From NCBI RefSeq assembly GCF_036417845.1, contig NC_089981.1:68735268-68799267 (forward strand): a stretch of DNA of 64,000 nt. The letters are read 5' to 3'. Made by a program: the position numbers and the translations under genes. Source of the DNA: Apteryx mantelli (lineage: Eukaryota > Chordata > Aves > Apterygiformes > Apterygidae). The notes beneath the pieces are model-generated. The model ran no database searches. It saw nothing but the letters and a program-made list of their open reading frames with translations, and was not told the origin of the DNA. Numbering within the stretch: the stretch's first letter is position 1; the number at the start of each line of letters is the position of its first letter. Positions 26,601-39,399 of this stretch are shown here, piece after piece.

Positions 26601-28860
26601 AATCACCTGACCATTTATATATGACATGATAGTATAAAAGAAAAATGTTTTACATTTGCCATTCCCAAAGGAAAAATGGCAGAAATCAAACCAAAACATT
26701 TCAGGAATGCAGGCTGAGATGTAAAACTTTGTGATTTATGGAAGAAACTGGGAAGTATTGGGCAGAAGCTCTGGCGAGAAGACTGAATATCCTCATCTGG
26801 TTCCAGACAACTTCAGAATGGTAAGGAAACAGAAACAGAGGAAATCATGAAGTATTTATTATTTCCACTAGATTTTTATATTTCCAGCTTAAGTGATGAG
26901 AGAATAGCTTCATGAAGACATGAACTGTGATCTCAAAACACCTACCAGTGTGGTTTATTGTGAAAGGATGTGTTTAAGTTACGGCTGGCTAGATAGGGAG
27001 GAGTAGATGGAGAGGGAGGAAAAAAAGAGTGTTCACCAATGGTCTTGAGAACTATGAGAAATACAAACAGAAAGGCCAAACAAATTCACTGCTTCAACCT
27101 GCTCATAACAAGTTCAGAGAGAAACTGGAAAAACTTCAGTGTGTTTTGTTTTGTGTACTGGTATCCAAACAAAGCCTGCTTTGTTCCAGTTTGTAATGGG
27201 GACTACCAAGGCTGTTGAAATTCTGTTGAAATGAATGGAGGCTACCTGGAAGGTGGAAAAGGAATCCAGTGAATGAAATACTTCCCTCCCAAAAGGTGGT
27301 GAGCTCCTTGAAGAGCTCTTAATTCCCTTCTGATGCCCAGACCGTCAGTGAAGAAAGGTTTGGGGTGAGCCACAGAGGAGAAACATGGGAAGGGAAGAAA
27401 GAAAAAGGTAACCGATATGAAATATCTGCCTCTTCATGAGTGGTGCCTTCCCCATCGCCTGTCTGTATGGACAGATGCAAATGCCAGTTCCTAGACATGG
27501 AGATGCCAAACAATACAAGGAAGTAACCAATGACAAGCTACACCCTTATGACAGGTAAAAGTTTGACTCCTATATCATTTTTCATACCATTGGGGAAATT
27601 AATTTGGTTAATTCTTGTTCAGCAAGAATTAGAACACAGGAGGCAAGAAACAGAGAAAAAAGAAATACCATTCTGTCAACAGTAACATATGGAGATGTCG
27701 GTCAGAAAACTAGGTGTGACTAAACTTAAAGACAATCTCTGCACCAAATAATACAGCAATTGTATACATAGTGAAATGCCAATAAAAGGGCTGAAAATAC
27801 CCCAAACAAATGGAAGAGCAGTATAAAATAAATAGTGAAAATGTTAGCTTGTTAAGTAGTTTGATGAAAAACACAAGAAAACAACAACAAAACCTAAAGC
27901 TTCAGTTCCGATCTCATGGATTTTCTTCTTAAGCATTTGTCTTTTCTTTAGCAAGAGTTATTTCTGATCTGTATCAGTCTTACTGAAGCAAACTTGGAGC
28001 TCAAAGATTTTAAGCTACATAACCATCATTTCTGAAGTCTAGATTATAATGGAAAATCAGAATATTCATTCATTCCTCTCTTTCATTTTCCAGATACACC
28101 AAATGATTTTCCATAAGTGACATATGCTTCCTGTGAAATAGCTGCATTAATACAGGGGTGAAAAATAAAATAAATATATAAAAAGGGGAAAATCCTGCTC
28201 TTCTGCATATTTGTCTTGAACAGTAGATTAAATAAATAGCTTTACTGGAACCTTTAAAAACTGTGACTTCTACTTAGTAGAAATGACTATGCATGTATAC
28301 AAAACACTGTGAAATTATACATTTTCCAAGTCACAGCCAGTAAGTACATGCATGGCTTAATTATCTTTCCACTTCTACAAAAGTTTAATAGAATAGGTTC
28401 TTAAAAAATAAAAGTGAAAATCCAGATGCAATTTTTAGGCTTTATCTTCATCACTCCAAAATGTAGACTGTTCCACACTGAATTCCCTTTCTTCACTACA
28501 TTAACACATCACATGTATACTTTACAGAAGAATTGTACATGCACAGACCAATATTTGTGCATCTGCTATGCATCATGAATCATTTAAAATAAAATAAATT
28601 GACTTTTATTTTTATCGTGTCCTTAATTCACAAAATTTCACTCAAGTTTCACAATACAGAGAACAGAGAAAAACTCCAATAGAAAATTTAGGTAATTTAC
28701 ATACATATTTTCAGTGATTCTTTTATAATATATACAATGTAATTATCAGCAAACTGCTAATTCCCCATAATTTTCTTCCTCCTACATCATGCATTATAAT
28801 CACGTTCAACCTCCATATCATTTGTGCTGGTATCTTTCTGCTTCCTCCTCCATCCTGGAC
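23606..28860. other. Non-coding stretch, no feature recognised
   Basis: AT-rich sequence. Short open frames only (longest about 80 codons at 26133-26375, minus). No recognisable transposon, RNA gene or exon. Confidence 0.5.
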
Positions 28861-28874
28861 AGAGAGAGAGAGAG
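28861..28874 (+). repeat. Short (AG)n run
   Basis: Seven AG dinucleotides followed by an A-rich stretch. Low complexity. Confidence 0.9.
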
Positions 28875-30739
28875 AAAAAAAGAATATATTAAATCAAGCA
28901 CAGAACTGGTTTTCATTTTGGCCGTTAAGGCTTTTTATTACAAAGAAAATAGATTTTCAAGCATGAACTCAAAGTTCTTGATTTGATTTAGCCTCATCAA
29001 CTTGGGCTCAAATTCTTATCCCCAAGCCAAAATCCAGAGCGTCACACCTACGCAGCATCACCTGGGCCATTATTAGATGCATGCGTGCAGGGGGTTGCGG
29101 GGGGGAGCAAAGCTGTGTTTGGATTTATGTCCTGCTCCTCCCATGGATCTCTTGGGAAGAAGACAGAAGAACATGCATAAAATCAAATCCTGCTTTTTGT
29201 CTGAATCTCCCAGCTCCTTCTGTTGTCCCTCTCTGTTGTTCCCACACTCAGTTTCCAAGCTTCTCACAGCCGAGGAAGTAAGCTCTTTTTGTGCAGTGTA
29301 TTTAGTTCCACGTAAACCCTTTCTGCAGAAAAGCCAACACTGGTCGTGTTGCCTGGGAGCCTTTATACCTGCAGTGCAAGGACTGAATTTGCACTAGTGC
29401 AAACAAAGTGAAATTTTAATAATGTTAGCTGAGATTTGCACCAGAATAAAAAAAGTGTTTTTCTTTCTCACAGCTACTTACGGTTTGTGATAAATTAAAT
29501 AGTCCGAATGACATTTTGTATTAATCAAATGAAATACTAGGTCCTCTATAAGGAATATTTGTTGAATTTGCTAGAAAAATTATGTATTGGTTGTATGAGA
29601 AGCAACAGTAAAATATTATACAAAAAAATTGCCTAAAAATTAATGATTTATGTAGATAAGGACAGTTAGGGTTAATATTTTTGTGTTATTGAAGATCAGT
29701 TTTATTTTTTGGTTGTCAGTAAGCAAACTCAGAGCTAAGCAGCCACTGTCCTGTTTCCCCAGCTTAGAATTATCTGTCCCTACTACATGTTCATTGTATT
29801 TGTTTTCAGCTTATCTCTGAAATTATCTATGGGATACCCAAGCTACTCTTTGGCCATGTTTTCCATGGAATTATTGTCTCTTTGATCTGTTTGGTTACAT
29901 ACTGTACTTTATTTGCTACCATTTCTATAATCAAGATATTGTATGGAGCACAAATATGTAATATGTTTATTAAACAGTTAAGCAAGTGCTGAGTATTTTT
30001 CCTGCTTCATCCTCAAACTCCAGGCCTGCAGCAAATCAATTCTGGTAGCACTTCCTTCTGGTAGGAAGCAGTCTTTGACAGAGAAAACCTAAAATGTGCT
30101 TCTTTGAGAACCTTTAAAAAATACAATTCCCAATATATTGCATGTAATCATCAGTGTCACCAAGTGCCACAAATAAGAGTTTTAGACAGTGGTTTATTTC
30201 ATTGCAATACTGTTGGACCTGATGTGAAGCACAGCAAGCTACAGCACAAGCCACAGCTTCACACAAGCCAATGAAGCTACAGACAAGATGCAAAAGTACC
30301 AGAGCACAATAGCTGATTATATTTCATTTAATTCCCTGCTCTCAAGTGACTTGCTCTTTTAGAAAAAAACAAGGTGGACTTAATTTGAGAGGAAGGATGT
30401 TTTGGTGTTAAGCCCAGATATATTGTGTTTATCATCAGCCACATTCAGGGGACCTCTATCATCATTTTCCAGTCAACTACAGTACAGACAATACAGCGAC
30501 AAAACAGCAGAGCTGGGTGACTGGAATCAGTACTGCACAAGTCTTTTTCACTATAATCAGTTCACTGTGCATGCTCTTCAGAGGTTTTGTGCCCTGTCCT
30601 CAGCTATTGAAAGCCATATGGCAAAGAAGGAACAGTGGTGGACATGGAAGAGAGGTAACTCCAAACTTGTGTTTAAGTGGGAGTTTGCATCTTTTCCTGC
30701 ACCCAGACATGGGAAGTTTGAGCACTTCTTGATACTGAT
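28875..30739. other. Non-coding stretch, no feature recognised
   Basis: A G-rich patch lies at 29089-29107. Overlapping open frames in several phases at 29073-29397 and 30402-30761 have no recognisable domain. The second lies just upstream of the LINE relic and may include decayed 5' sequence of that element, but I could not align it. Confidence 0.4.
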
Positions 30740-31400
30740 GCAGGACCTCCAAAACTTGTAACATTTCTGGACTGTCAGGCTGACTGCTCCAACGCTGACA
30801 TAGCAGCCTGTGACAAAACTTGCCTTCCTCGTAAAGCTCCATTTGGAAGAATTTGAGCTAATTCTATTTTCACTGAATGAGCAAGTGAGAAAATGAGCTA
30901 TCTTGAGCAGATCTTGCCATATGCATTCTCTGTGAGTTGGATTCGCTTCCCAATGGAGTCCAAAGCTGACTTGGTGGAATTATGATTAGGCTTCTTATGT
31001 AGTTGTCACTGTTACCGGTACCAACAAAGAGACTACAGCTTATAACAATCAAAGAGTACTTCGGTCTGTACCACAAGAATATATTTACCTTGAATTCTTG
31101 AAATAACGAAGTCTCACCACACTGAGAGATTTTAATGACATGTATTGCCAAGACTTCAACATTTGAGGGAAGCACATGTTCTCAAGGAACACGCACCTAT
31201 CATCCTACAACTAACACTGTAGGGTGACAACCAGAGACACATACTCCAACGACTGACAGTGCGTGTGTGCATTCATGTTCTAAGTGCTGCCATCTTGCTG
31301 ATTGCAACAGCTTGATATTCGCACTGTCAGAAATAGCCAACCCATGCAAAGAGCCAGTCTGATCACAGCCTAGCGAAAAGCTGGTTGAAAGTGGCTGTCA
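30740..31400 (+). pseudogene. Decayed apurinic-type endonuclease domain of the LINE relic
   Basis: The endonuclease nicks target DNA to prime reverse transcription. Remnants are a strand-helix piece with DIAA and a CDKTCLP segment where functional proteins have SETRL (30794-30829), a segment LPVPTKRLQLITIKEYFG (about 31010-31060), and DFN at 31128-31136 from the conserved DFN motif near the active site. The first and third pieces are in different frames, which requires at least one indel. In-frame stops are frequent. The expected Glu of the ETR motif appears to be replaced by Lys. Confidence 0.55.
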
Positions 31401-32235
31401 CTCTCACATCTTACAGTGATCGAGCTCTTTAAAAGACTAAATCTTGAATTACTTGAAAATGGCAAAAATTATGAAGAAACCACACAACAAGAGACTAGAG
31501 ACCAAGCTCAATCCCTTCATAGTTCAGCCACAAAAACGAATCAAAAGGTGTTGAGTAGAAAAGACTCACAGGTGTTTATGAAGTGTCTTCACAGGGGACT
31601 TTACTTTTGTCAAATGCCATCATCAAAATTAATTTGATCAAAACAAGGAATATTTCAAGTATCTATTAATTGCTATGTATATATTACAAAAGCTTAGTTT
31701 AAAAAAATACCCAAAAAATTGGCAAACAGGAAAGCTGCTTATCCCACAGCCAAACAGGAAATAAGCAAGGCTTCATGTCAAGAAAGATACATGGTCGGTA
31801 GAAGAGGTGGGAAGAGTTTCATCAAGCTGCAGATCCAGAAAAAAGTCACACATTTCTACAGAATTCAAGAACAGTCTGTTGCCCTGAAATCAGTGGCATT
31901 TTGCATCTCTTTGGTGAAGATGGCCAGGTTTTTTTACGAGCAAATATGAAATAGTATATCACTGATGCAGAGATTTTTGTGCTTTGTTAAGTTGTTCACA
32001 TGTTCACTCTAATGAAGCTTAAAATAAAATTCCACAGCTCTATTTAGGAGCAAGCAATCAAACCATCATCCATTCTGCAGTCTCTTTAGAAGGTTACGCA
32101 GATGCTGCTGATCGATGCAGTGAGGTCTGATGTTATTTTTATGAACTTAGTTACTTACAGCGATCACCACATAGTCAAAAGACTAGACAGTTGTTGACCC
32201 CGAGATGAGATTAAATAAGGGATAATGACTTGGGA

Positions 32236-33200
32236 GTTCAAGTATGCCAGCATCATTGACCTCTCCAAACAAAAAGGTCGCCAGTCATGCTGGGATAAAT
32301 GTTGGACTAACTTGCTTCTCTCAGTTTCCTGGAAAAACCTTTCCAAAAAATCTTTCAGCAGTGGAGCTGTTGAAAAAAAACTTCCTGCAAATCAATGCAC
32401 ATTAAAGTCTGGCTGATATGATTTCTGCAGCTGAACAGATGTAAGAAAATTTCGAAGAATGGAATGAAAATATTTATGTATTCCTAGCTGACCTGACCAA
32501 AGCCTTTGATTCTGTCAGCCCTGAAGATCTCTTGAGGTCTCTGTGAAACTTGAGCTGTCCACACAAGCCTGAGTATTGTTTGCTTATCTTTTGATGATAT
32601 GGTGGTGAGGATCCTCAGTCTAAGCAGCAAGTCAGATTCTCTGATTGTCAAAAATGGCACTGCGCTTGAATTTAGGGACAGTTCTGTAATGCGTTTAGGG
32701 ACAATGATAAAAGCATCTTCATTCAGCTTTGCATAGATAGCAGAGACTGTGCTACTCCAGAGCTGCTAATCTGTATTCTGGACACTACTGATCATGGCAA
32801 GTTGGTTGTGAGCACTCTTGTATATGTTCAGCACATTTCTGTGCATTTCGATCAAGCTGCCAAGTGGTTAAATCTGACCATAAGCATAAGAAAAACAAAG
32901 GTCTGTTCCAGCCCGTTCCCTGCTGAAAGAGATGTTGAGGCCTTAATATACCCTGAAACAACAGAAAAATTCTGCTACCTCAGCAGCCTGCTGTATGAAG
33001 TACCATGTCACACTGAGGAGAGCAAAAATTAAGCAGTCTCTGGGAGACCAAAACAGACTGTCTAGAATGAAAGAGGTATGTGACTACAAACAAAAGTAAG
33101 CATCTGCCATACAACTGTTGTTACTACCCTACTGTATAGCTGCAAAAGGCAGACGCCCTACAGTTATTGTTTCAAGGCACTAAGTCAATCAACCATGCTG
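32236..33200 (+). pseudogene. Decayed reverse-transcriptase domain of the LINE relic
   Basis: This domain copied the element's RNA into DNA. Finger-region remnant FKYASIIDLSKQKG is followed by LLLSVSWKNL. Box A is LADLTKAFDSV with its catalytic Asp codon at 32508-32510 region intact as FD. The box C two-Asp motif is reduced to TDH at 32787-32795, where GAT-CAT suggests a single change from the expected Asp-Asp. Downstream thumb-like pieces are FDQAAKWLNLTISIRKTKV, EKFCYLSSLL and TTVVTTLLYSC. A stop follows box A at the end of LLRSL. Loss of the second Asp plus stops rules out activity. Confidence 0.7.
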
Positions 33201-33700
33201 TCTTTGTCCCTTTTCTGAAATAAAATGACAGGACAAACCTCAAATATTAAAATCTTATAGAACTGTCAAATACTTATCACTGAGACAATGCAGCTTTATT
33301 CTTCACTTTGATGGTGCATGTGTCAGAAAACAGACTACCCCAAGCCATTTTGTAAAACCATTTAAAATACAATGAATGGATGAGAAGTAGGCTAATTACC
33401 CCTTACAAAGACTTGCTCAGAGCAAACCTTGAGCATCAGTTCAGTGACATCATTACCACTGAGGGTATGAATAAAGACCATCTGCTGCATTGGGGAGTAT
33501 ATACTTATTGTATCACAATTAATGAAAAAAAAAGTCAGAATAATGGTATGTAACACAAAGGCATGAGAGAAGAATATGTGTGTGTAATGAGCACAGGAAG
33601 CTATAAGTGACCACAAATGTGTTGCAAAAACTGGGCTGTTTTTTCTGTCAGAGAATCCACAGAAGCTGAATTCTCGCACACCGAATTTTACAAAAGTTTC

Positions 33701-35726
33701 ATCACCATTTACTAGAGAGAGCCTGCACGTGAACATATGTACACATTACAGTACGTATTGACTCCTGCTGTATCAAAAAAGATTCTCCTTTTATTCAGAG
33801 AATGTGAAATGAACATATCTCTGAAAGGAAAAAAAGACAGCACTAAACCTGTATCACTTTCAGATTTTATGGTCCAGACCGTTATAAATCATCAGACTTG
33901 AGAACAGTTCCTTCATGCTATGGGAAGTTGTGATACCTTTTCCTGATGGGTGTGTAGTCTTTGCATATAATTCTGGTATTTCATAGGTTTTGGCTTAAAA
34001 TTCACAAAAGTGTTTTTAAGACACTTTAGGTGTTTTAAAGTGTTATTAGTATAATATATACCTCTTTCAGGTTCTTCTAATAAATATAGCACCAGGCTTC
34101 ACAGGTGGGGAATAAAGACATGGTTTCCATACTTTTTTTAAACTCCTTTAAAACATATTTATAAAATAGTTCCCTTTCTTTCCTGTAAAATGCATGGCAC
34201 ACTCGGATTGCTTGTTTGTGTGGGGTGGTATTATAACTGTGTTAGTGCCCTTTGGAGACAACCTGTGTAATTCACTCGTGGCTTTTCCATTTATGAGTAA
34301 CGCAGCAATCTCAAACTCATATTTAAAAAACTTTTGTCACAGCACAATGTCTTTCCTATTATTCATTTATACGAGAGACAAATTTACTAATGACACAGGC
34401 AGATACAAATTGCACTGGAACCCATGCGCGAACATACTCATATGGCTAGCTAAAGGCTAAGGCTGGGCTTCATTTTATTCCTTGCCCAGGCTGCATGCTG
34501 AACAGACTCTATCACTGATACGGAAGAAGAGAGATGTCACATAAGAAGTAAGGACAGAGCTATGCAGGAAGACTAAACAGGAGCAAAAAATTACTTTTTT
34601 AAATTGTCTAGTGTTACTGAGACTTGTGAAGTTTTAAAAAGACCATTGCAGACCAGCTTAGCACTGGTTTTAATAGAATAAAGAGAATCTTGGAAAGGTT
34701 ATGTTGTTTCAAAGGATAATCGGAAGATTAAAAAAAATGCAGTGAAGCAATGATCTATGTGGCTGGCTTTATTATTATTACTGGGAAGAAATCTTGTTTG
34801 GTTTGGTAAAACATTTCTGTAGACTCTCACTCTCTCTGCTTTCTATGTCCCCTACACAATAAAATTAACCAGCCTGTCCACTATATGGGACATTCCTCAC
34901 TGGAGAGCTGTATCTGGGAACTACCCTTCACAAAACATCTTATTTTTAATACTGTAAATTATTTAAACTGGAAAAAGCAGATCCCCAAAAGAGAGGTGAC
35001 AGTGAATTTTATTTTTGTGCTGAACAATAAATCCCTCACCAAATTTTCTCCAGGCATTTTATGGTGTTTGATACTGGAATCTTTGCTCCATTACATAGGC
35101 ACCTGCAAATCAAGAAATATATGCCAAGGCTGGGAAAAGGCAGTGGAGTGAATGAGTTATTGGTCTCAGTCAGTTTGGGACATTTCTGTGCCTGCCAAAT
35201 CCATATTAGAAGACAGCCACCAGCCCAACAAAGCTTAACAGAGCCACTGAAACTCTGGGGTGGATTTAATAGGATTTCTCAAAGCAAGGTGATGTGGGGA
35301 GAGAACCGCGGAGCAGAGGATGGACAGGAAGCAGCACTCCATAGCAAGAGCCAGTAACTTCTTTAGAGGTGAAATTAAACCCTGTGTCTAGTGGTTTCTG
35401 AAAAGCTTCAACTGTCCCATTCCTGTGATGTGTACATCTACCCCCAAAAGGGTAAAACCCTGTCATTGGCTATCTGAGTAGATAAGTTTGGGCCCTTGTT
35501 GCAGAGTGACGTCATGTGTTTACTAAAGAGACAATATATTCAAAGACAGCATTGAAGTTAGCATCACCTGATGCTCCTGGGGCCTTGCTTTACGTGAGGC
35601 AAGGGCTAATAGGTTTCTATCATCCAAGGCTTTCCATGAAGAGAAGACAGCATTGGAACACAAGATATGCAAGTTTCTCAAGTTTGGTCGTTATTTATAT
35701 AGGTGATAAGAGGGTGAGGTGATTTA
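33701..35726. other. Non-coding stretch, no feature recognised
   Basis: May include unrecognised 3' untranslated sequence of the LINE relic at its left end. A small inverted repeat (aaagtgt / acacttt) lies near 34008-34027. No exon or named repeat is seen further right. Confidence 0.45.
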
Positions 35727-35850
35727 CTGGACAGATCAGTGGCTGGGACATAGGAGCCCTGGCATTCGTATCTAACCCTACCACTCTTCTACCGCGTTTT
35801 ACTTTGCTTCTCTGTGCCTCTGCTTTCCTGGGTTTAAATGGGACCGTCCT
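35727..35850 (+). repeat. MIR-like SINE relic
   Basis: From about 35737 the order 'cagtggctgggacataggag', 'ccctggcattc', 'taaccctaccact', then 'cttctctgtgcctctgcttt' and 'aaatgggac' follows the MIR-type consensus (...agtcaggagacctgggttc...ctctgccact...ctctgtgcctcagtttcc...aaaatggg). The central 'gtgaccttgggcaagtcac' block is decayed. Ancient and immobile. A sauropsid SINE with the same core is an alternative. Confidence 0.6.
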
Positions 35851-37368
35851 ACAAAAGTCAACTTGAAATCTTTTGACAAATGGACTTTTTAAGAGCACTG
35901 TATTATTAGTGAGTTGCCCGGTGTGTGGAAAGAATTTCACCTCTAAGGGCTTCAGGCATGAACTGTTTGGAAGCGATTTTATGTGTAGACTAATGATACA
36001 GTTAGGGCTCAGACTGCACCTTAAAGTAGGGCTTTGTTAGATCTTTGGCTCAGAAAGATGACTGAACAACAGCAGGTAAGGGACAGACTGCTGGAACATC
36101 GGTTATATGTGTTTTAGGCAGTCCAAATAGTTTCTCCAGAAAATTAAAAAAAAAAAGTCCTTGCCTGGAAGATAACAGGAGGAAAAGGAACTATGACATA
36201 CTCTACTAGGAAAGCAGTATAATAAAAAAAACCCTAGAAATTGGACCTGAATGAGTCAGATATTCTCCCAATAACATGGTAAAATGAGTAGCTGTAGGAA
36301 GAAGGAAAAATAATACAACTTGTTTCATTTAGAGAAAATATTTCTAAAAAATAAATCTTTACCTCTCAATTCTGGATGCCCAGAGAAAAAATGCTTGGGT
36401 GAACATTCTAGCAAATACCTTCAGTTGCAGCACCACACTGGTCCCAGCTCCCACCCCTGGTGTAGAGGGGCAGCTGGAGCGCAGGTTGCATTTTACGGCC
36501 TCGGTCAGTCTGACCCAAGGTGTTTCCTTTTGTTTATGTGAACAAAATGATTTTGAGTCAAAGTTATATTGTCTTAAAAAATGTTGCAAACATTGCCCAG
36601 CTGCTGGAACACATCAGGTCAGCAGCTGGAGAAGTAAACTGGTCACTGGATTATATGTCTCCCCCAGATAATATTTTAACTTAGTGCTGCCTGTTCCAGA
36701 CACCAGCATTGTCCCAGCAAGTGCCATTTCCCCTCCCTGAAATGACTCCAATACTCCACTTTACATTTAAACTTCCCTGGTCCCAGAACACCTACAAACA
36801 AGCATTTACAGTTGATAGAGCCATATAGAATGGTTACATTTTATTTTCCCTTCCTAAAAGGGCAATCACTTGCAGTTTAAGCATTTTTTTTCCTTTTGGA
36901 AGAACAATTGCCTTTTATAGAGAATTCTGAGCTAACATTACAAGATATGAAATGGTCAAAGTTACTGGCAAAACAAAAAGTGACAAAGCAGATGTGATTA
37001 TAGAAAATAAGATTCATATTAATATGATTCATATGATCATATGATCCAGCAAAGCAAATGTGTAATCATGTTTACTTTGATATGTTTGTTGTGTGTTAGT
37101 AGCCTTTATGTTAAAAGGCACTTTTTATACAAGTTTACTCTATCCAAAGTACCATAGCATTCCTCTTTCTTTAGAATGAGGAAATGAAATTGTTCCCTTC
37201 AATAGCACTGTGGGTATGAAATAACAAAGGCTCATTTTACTAATAAAGTTGATTTCTGTTAAAAGTTATACAATGTTTCATTTCATTTATACTTTTGTTT
37301 TTTAATACAAGCTATATGGGGAGAGGGGACTGGAAAGTTTCCTTATAGAACTGCACAAGTGAAATCAG
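35851..37368. other. Non-coding stretch with small palindromes
   Basis: Two perfect palindromes lie close together: 'catattaatatg' at 37015-37026 and 'catatgatcatatg' at 37030-37043. Overlapping open frames at 36320-36671 in several phases have no recognisable domain. Confidence 0.5.
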
Positions 37369-37447
37369 TTAAATATATATATATATATATATAGGGAAAT
37401 GAGGGAAATGTATATAAACATATAAACTTTTATATATATATATTTAA
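37369..37447. repeat. AT microsatellite pair forming a perfect inverted repeat
   Basis: Left arm 37369-37385 and right arm 37431-37447 are exact 17-nt reverse complements (TTAAA followed by TA repeats), separated by a 45-nt spacer containing two copies of 'gggaaatg'. Such AT palindromes extrude cruciforms and are often unstable. Confidence 0.9.
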
Positions 37448-39399
37448 CCATACATCATAATTCTACATCTGGGAATGTTCATTTTTAAGGAAATTTTCAT
37501 AACTGCCTTGCTAAGGAAAAAATAAAACCAATTTTTCCACTTTTATATCACTTCTCATAATAAGGAAAAAGAGCGGTACGAGTCATAAGGTAATGCAACA
37601 TCAGAAATATCATCTTGTTTTTATCTTTCTGTTCATTTTCTTTTCTGCATTAAGTCTTTGTGGACAGACATTTTCACCCATTGTGCAGTGTTGAGTGTTC
37701 CATAAAGGACAATAAAGCTTTAAACTGCCTAATTTATAACAAGTTTCTACAGTCTTCCCTCCGTATCACTGCTACAGAAATAGGTTTCACAATGTTATGG
37801 GGCACTGTCAGGTCTGTCAGCATACCATTATAAAAGTGAAAGATTTAGGTTTGCATGGTGTTTTTTGTAGAGTATATGCAAAGTTAATAATGTCAGAGAG
37901 AAAAGCAAGAGAAAAGCTATATAAAGTTTCTTTCCTGAAGGGTTTTATGCTCTAAACATTCATACACATACTGTTCTAATCCATCTGCTTTTATGAATTT
38001 AATAAAATATCTGTTTTAGCACTGTAAAGTTCAGACCTCTTTTTTTAAAAAAAGAGACTGCTGTAGAATATTTCAGTTCGATTGCAGCTGTGATCTTCAA
38101 ATCACAGGTTCTGCCCCAGTCTGTGAGAGCTTTTCTTACTTTCCTACCCTAGGAAACTCTTCTATTTCATGCATAAGAAAATGGGTATTCCCTTGTTCCG
38201 CCTACCTAAGTAAGAGTATTAATCTATCACTCTCTTCTCTTTCTGGTAACCCTTTTCAGATGCTAATGAACATTCACATTTAAAAGGCTTAATGTTAAGT
38301 CTACAACTTCTATTAAAACCCAGTGTTCATCTCTTCTTATTCTTTTATAAGTTTTTTAAGCTTTCATTATAGGCATCCTACACCCCCTTTCCCCATGTCT
38401 ATTTGCTTTGCTTTCTAGCAACCCACTAGTGAAATAAGCTGTTCCTCTGAATTGCTCACCTGGATTTCCCTCCCACCCTGCCTTCATTAGCTTTCCAACC
38501 ACTCAATTACGTTGTCATATCACTTAGGCTCTCAGAGAGAAATGTCCTGCGTATCTTAATTATCACTGTAAAAAAACCTTCAAGAATTTCACTGCTTTTA
38601 AAAATAGAAATCTGAAAAGTTTTGGTTGTTTTTTTTTTCATACAAGTTGCTAACACTGACTTTAAAATGATCTCTTTATTAGATTGTGAAAAAGGAAGAA
38701 GGAACAAGAATAAAGGCTTTAGATAAGATCACACTCTGCTGTCCAAGCTTATAAAAAGTCTGCTAAAGTGGCTGTTGTATCTACAAACAAGTAATTTCCC
38801 TAGAAAGTTAGAAATATAATTAATTGAAAAAAATCAAAAAAGTATAAAAATACTTAAATGCACATACAGTTCAAGTTTCCTGCCCTCCAAGTTGTTGCTC
38901 TTGATATGGACAGCGCTGGAAGATTTTTATACAAGCACGTTACACTGCACAGCTTTCCATATCCAATATTTCCCTCCCAAACAGGCATTACCAGAATCCA
39001 TTCTGATTTAAAAAAAAACACAGTTTTTGCTTCATGTACCTTAACACAATCCTGCCTCAACATCCAGTTTAATTACTAACAGGAACTATAAAGAGAAATG
39101 ATTATGAAAGGCAAGATGGTGAGTTTTAATGTATTTATTTAACTATAACCATTAATAAAACCACAATGATGTGCATGTAATGGTGGAAGTGGGATGAAGA
39201 GAGACCTTTATACCGTTGTGAAACAGTACTAGCTGAAGTCTTTTGTTTTTTATCTTATTCTGCTCAGCACCAACTGCAAAATCGTATTTAGGTCACTACC
39301 TAGCCATTTCTTAACTTGGGTATGGAAGGTGCTTTGGACCCCTGTGGCATTTCATGGGCATTTTATGGATTAGTGAGCCGCAGAACAAAATGGTACATT
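37448..39399. other. Non-coding stretch, no feature recognised
   Basis: AT-rich sequence with T-rich patches near 38040 and 38628. No exon or transposon recognised. Confidence 0.5.

Larger units (their letters stand above)
30740..33700 (+). mobile_element. Ancient non-CR1 LINE relic (endonuclease + reverse transcriptase)
   Basis: About 3 kb of sense-strand sequence carries scattered, colinear remnants of a non-LTR retrotransposon polyprotein. In order: an endonuclease N-terminal piece with ADIAACDKTCLP (30794 on), RDFNDMYCQDFNI (31125 on; compare the GDFNARVG-type endonuclease motif), a linker piece KRLNLELLENGKNYEE (from about 31428), FKYASIIDLSKQKG (from about 32236), ADLTKAFDSVSPEDLL (from 32487, RT box A), TTDHGKLVVS (from 32784, degraded RT box C), NLTISIRKTKV, EKFCYLSSLL, and VVTTLLYSC (about 33120). 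Pieces fall in different frames with many stops, so it is dead. CR1 box A normally reads SKAFDTVSHNIL, so this is a separate lineage. Clade not assigned; many matches are weak individually, but the order is right. Confidence 0.8.

Noticed and set aside
30402..30761. 119-codon open frame just upstream of the LINE relic, considered as its 5' coding part
   Set aside because: Could not be aligned to a LINE N-terminal region; its overlap with the first endonuclease remnant is in another frame.
33392..33736. 114-codon minus-strand open frame
   Set aside because: Lies antisense to the decayed 3' part of the LINE relic; no recognisable product.
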